Assembly: GCA_004299545.1 (NCBI GenBank)
Contig: SCRB01000843.1
Location: 1 to 13,530, forward strand
DNA length: 13,530 nt
DNA from: Rhizobiaceae bacterium
Lineage (GTDB): Bacteria > Pseudomonadota > Alphaproteobacteria > Rhizobiales > Rhizobiaceae
Direction: 5' to 3'
The stretch's first letter is position 1. Each line of letters begins with the position of its first letter. Under the pieces are notes generated by a model. It was not told the DNA's origin and ran no database searches. It saw only the letters and a program-made list of their open reading frames with translations. Shown here piece after piece: positions 11,602 to 13,530 of the stretch. Both the position numbers and the translations under genes were made by a program.

Positions 11602-11674
11602 CCCGCTCCCACGAATCTAGTCATCGCGGCGTGGCGAACCGATCGGGCTCCCTGAGTTGGATTCTCGCCGCCCG

Positions 11675-11962
11675 CTATCGCGCCGAGATCACAAAGATCG
11701 CTGGCGCCATGACCAGCAGTCCCAATCCAATCAGGAACAGTACCTTCGCCCGCCAGCTTTGTGTCAGATCAATCCCGATCCGGTTGCTCAAAGCACCCCA
11801 TACGGTTCCTACAAAGAACAGCAGACCGCTACGCGTGGTCTCATGGACGCCCAGCGCCATCATCGCCAGCTCGTACACCGCGAAGACCGCCGTGCCCAAT
11901 GCGGCCGCAAACGTCAAGTCGTTGAAAGTTGGGCGGCGAAGCGTTACTCCCAGGATTTGCAT
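11675..11962 (-). CDS. Small membrane protein, three predicted helices, 95 aa
   Basis: Starts MQILGVTLRRPTFND, then helices at about 16-37, 45-60 and 73-92, the last ending LLVMAPAIFVISAR. ATG 11962 has only a weak purine stretch ahead. The frame is open further upstream, but that extension overlaps unlike-coding sequence. A 13-bp palindrome (GCCGAA-A-TTCGGC) lies at 11982-11994 just upstream. Unrecognised. Confidence 0.65.
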   Translation of the reverse strand: MQILGVTLRRPTFNDLTFAAALGTAVFAVYELAMMALGVHETTRSGLLFFVGTVWGALSNRIGIDLTQSWRAKVLFLIGLGLLVMAPAIFVISAR

Positions 11963-12102
11963 GGCTGATTCTGTCGGGTTGGCCGAAATTCGGCATCTAC
12001 AGGTTAACGGACTCGGAAGGTGCGTCCTTGAATCCGGATGATCGAGAGGTGCCCACTGAGGCACCGGCGACACTCGTACACCAGTGCGCAATCCTCTCCT
12101 CC

Positions 12103-12396
12103 TCACTGAACCCGGGCGCGGCCTGATGAAGCGGCCGGTACCGGTACGGCCTCACGATTGATTCCCGGCGCATAGCCAACGGCTCTGAGGGCGTCCAGCG
12201 TCGGGTAATACGTGAACTCCCCAAGCACCTCCGCACCGCCGCCTTCCTCATAGCGCCCGCACAACATGACCGTGCGATCCCTCACGTGGCAGGAAAGTCC
12301 CGGTCCCGGGTTCGCTACGTCACGGACGAAGCCGTCTTCGTCCACAAAGCAGCCTTTCGGGTAGCTCGAGCTCGACGTCGACATGCCCTGGTTCAT
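12103..12396 (-). CDS. Hypothetical protein, 97 aa
   Basis: ATG 12396 overlaps the preceding stop by four bases (ATGA), so it is translationally coupled. AGGA lies 8 nt ahead. A serine-rich start (MNQGMSTSSSS) is followed by YPKGCFVDEDGFVRDV, then CHVRDRTVMLCGRYE, then YYPTLDALRAVGYAPGINREAVP. Three Cys; beta-rich. No signal peptide. Not recognised. Confidence 0.7.
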   Translation of the reverse strand: MNQGMSTSSSSYPKGCFVDEDGFVRDVANPGPGLSCHVRDRTVMLCGRYEEGGGAEVLGEFTYYPTLDALRAVGYAPGINREAVPVPAASSGRARVQ

Positions 12397-12986
12397 CCCT
12401 TGATGTCCTGCAGAAATGCGTTGACACGCGCCGCGATCAGCGGATCCAGCCGGCGCTCGATAGCATCCTTGAGTTCCTGGCTGACCGCGATCTGGTAGCC
12501 ATGCTTACGACCGAGAGCCAGAAACGGTTCGTTGTCGGCGCACCACTTGGCGAAACTATCCAGCGCGTCAACCCCGAGCACCTCCCCCTCAACGAGCTGC
12601 GTTTCGCGCTCGAACAGCATGTCCCCCTCGCCGATCTTCGCGAGAATGACAGTCTTGCCGGTCTTCGTCGGGAGCGCAGCAAACCAGAGGTCGACCACGG
12701 TTCCGTCGATCCTAGCTCTCAGCTTCGCGGTTTGGCGTCGGTCGTCAAGCTGGTACGTCGGATGGGAGGCCACCCTGGAGCGAGTGTTGTAGAGGTACAG
12801 AAAGGCGGTATGGGCGTCCATGACGCTGAGCGAGAGACTCATACTGTCGCCCGGCTGCTGCTCGCCGTAGGTAATGACCGCCGTGTCGCTGTCGTCGCTG
12901 ATCTCGCATTTGGCGATGTTCCTGCCCGCCGCAAATTGGCGAAGGATCGCGGCTGGGAGAGTGGGAATCCTTTGGTCTTCGTTCAT
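12393..12986 (-). CDS. Protein resembling the N-terminal domain of secretion/pilus ATPases, 197 aa
   Basis: Residues 60-120 (FLYLYNTRSRV, YQLDDRRQTAKLRARIDG, then VVDLWFAALPTKTGKTVIL) resemble the N2 domain of GspE/PilB/PilT-type ATPases. There the segment reads D-G-R, R-I, then V-D-[LV]-R-V-S-x-L-P-T-x-x-G-E-x-V-V. Only this domain is present. No Walker A, Asp box or Walker B follows, and the C-terminal 75 residues are a helical segment (SFAKWCADNEPF, LKDAIERRLDPLIAARVNAFLQDIKG). It could therefore be a stand-alone partner or a chance resemblance. ATG 12986 lies below a purine run (GAGAAAA). The 66-base gap to the upstream gene contains a 16-bp palindrome (TGGCGAGACCTCGCCA, 13013-13028). Confidence 0.65.
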   Translation of the reverse strand: MNEDQRIPTLPAAILRQFAAGRNIAKCEISDDSDTAVITYGEQQPGDSMSLSLSVMDAHTAFLYLYNTRSRVASHPTYQLDDRRQTAKLRARIDGTVVDLWFAALPTKTGKTVILAKIGEGDMLFERETQLVEGEVLGVDALDSFAKWCADNEPFLALGRKHGYQIAVSQELKDAIERRLDPLIAARVNAFLQDIKG

Positions 12987-13052
12987 TTTTCTCGTCCGGA
13001 TTGAGCGTGCGGTGGCGAGACCTCGCCAACCGCGCCATTATCGCCTGCGCCG

Positions 13053-13202
13053 TCAGACCTCCAGAATCTTGAAGTCCGGGTCCACCTCGACGAGGTTGCC
13101 GAAATCGTCCTGTACCGCGAGATACGGGCCGGTGTTGTGCTCGAAGACATAGGTCCAACGGATGTCGAGCTTCCACTTCTCTATCGTCGTGCTTCCGTAC
13201 AT
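13053..13202 (-). CDS. Small hypothetical protein, 49 aa, first gene of the train
   Basis: ATG 13202 has GGAGG at 8 nt, the best ribosome site in the neighbourhood. A longer frame open from 13448 overlaps the divergent gene and promoters and is not used. The product (MYGSTTIEKWKLDIRWTYV, then LAVQDDFGNLVEVDPDF) is beta-rich, aromatic and soluble. It is the first gene after the promoter at 13246-13273. Unrecognised. Confidence 0.7.
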   Translation of the reverse strand: MYGSTTIEKWKLDIRWTYVFEHNTGPYLAVQDDFGNLVEVDPDFKILEV

Positions 13203-13245
13203 TGCGATGTCCTCCATTCGTCTTGACGGGTATGTGATGGACCCC

Positions 13246-13273
13246 ACATTACCGGGCCGGAGGTGGGTTTCAA
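13246..13273 (-). promoter_or_regulatory. Main promoter of the leftward gene train
   Basis: Minus-strand TTGAAA (13268-13273), 16-nt spacer, TAATGT (13246-13251); good matches at both. Predicted start near 13239, leader of about 37 nt carrying GGAGG for the 49-residue gene. It shares TTGAA, spacer length and the CGGCCCGG spacer end with the promoter at 1100-1127. Confidence 0.6.
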
Positions 13274-13312
13274 GTCTGCCTCTGCAGGAAAACTCAGTTC
13301 GCGCGGCGTGCC

Positions 13313-13340
13313 TTGAATGCCCGAGCTCGGCGTGTATCGT
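13313..13340 (+). promoter_or_regulatory. Promoter of the rightward gene at the window end
   Basis: TTGAAT (13313-13318), 16-nt spacer, TATCGT (13335-13340). Predicted start near 13347, leaving a leader of about 54 nt to ATG 13401. It faces away from the leftward promoter; the two -35 boxes are about 40 bases apart, so one regulator could control both. Confidence 0.45.
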
Positions 13341-13400
13341 CGTGTCGTGGCCAGGTGGCGTACGTCGCACCGCCGGAAACAACAATGGAGAGATCTGAGG

Positions 13401-13530
13401 ATGAGCACCGAACACATCGCCCGCATTTTCGACGAGAAAGGCATACACGCGGCTTACGACGCGGCCTGCAGCACAATCCGCCAGCAGAGCGAGGAGATCA
13501 ATAGCTTGCGGGCTTCGCGATTCTTCGAGC
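13401..13530 (+). CDS. N-terminal fragment of an unknown protein, cut by window edge
   Basis: ATG 13401 follows GGAGAG at 8 nt. The 43 visible codons (MSTEHIARIFDEKGIHAAYD, then STIRQQSEEINSLRAS) have high third-position GC and look helical, with a coiled-coil-like stretch at the end. The product is unknown. It is transcribed divergently from the leftward train. Confidence 0.62.
   Translation, partial: MSTEHIARIFDEKGIHAAYDAACSTIRQQSEEINSLRASRFFE

Noticed and set aside
13013..13028. Palindrome TGGCGAGACCTCGCCA as a terminator
   Set aside because: No T-run on either strand and the loop is too tight; it lies inside the leftward transcript and may be a chance or processing structure.
1..13530. 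CRISPR arrays, insertion sequences, tandem repeats
   Set aside because: No regularly spaced repeats, transposase motifs or terminal inverted repeats with target duplications were seen on reading through the window.

Overview
The window is GC-rich DNA with mostly G/C-ending codons and Shine-Dalgarno starts. The best-matching protein, a lone FlhD, has the N-terminus and C-terminal AGQPAEQL ending typical of Burkholderiaceae FlhD. I therefore infer a Burkholderia, Paraburkholderia or relative. The gene content is many short unrecognised proteins, single-domain copies of normally partnered proteins, and one long leftward gene train. This suggests an accessory element (large plasmid, integrative element or prophage). 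No integrase, terminase, replication, conjugation, tRNA, insertion-sequence or CRISPR feature is visible, so the element type stays open.

Left end (1-1440): a D-aminopeptidase of peptidase family M55 runs off the left edge, and a 112-residue unknown gene precedes it, both leftward. Between that gene and position 1440 there is no protein gene. Instead there are two consecutive leftward units, each with a sigma70-like promoter, a hairpin-rich stretch of about 80-100 nt, and a strong intrinsic terminator. They look like two tandem small RNAs. A palindrome (ACTTCCTGGCAGGAAGT) sits in front of the second unit and recurs with one mismatch in its core in front of the M55 gene, which suggests shared control.

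1540-2571: a rightward gene of about 233 residues with an HxD...H...R pattern like Fe(II)/2-oxoglutarate oxygenases converges on flhD. The flhD ribosome site lies inside a predicted mRNA stem.

2572-3098 holds no confident gene. It contains a rightward terminator and a possibly decayed small ORF.

3099-13202: about twenty leftward genes with little space or 4-base overlaps. They encode a PP-loop ATPase of the PAPS-reductase/DndC type, a four-helix membrane protein with an FtsH-like M41 protease domain but no AAA+ ATPase, several small membrane proteins, two or more exported small proteins, a Lar-like zinc ribbon, and a protein resembling the N-terminal domain of secretion/pilus ATPases. The train starts at a good promoter near 13246-13273. 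At least one internal promoter, at 11573-11601, is overlapped by an inverted repeat. No intrinsic terminator was seen inside the train.

Right end: a divergent promoter pair drives the train leftward and a truncated rightward gene (13401 to the edge).

The joint role of the train cannot be read from sequence. The number of membrane and exported products together with a membrane protease suggests work at the cell envelope, but that is inference.
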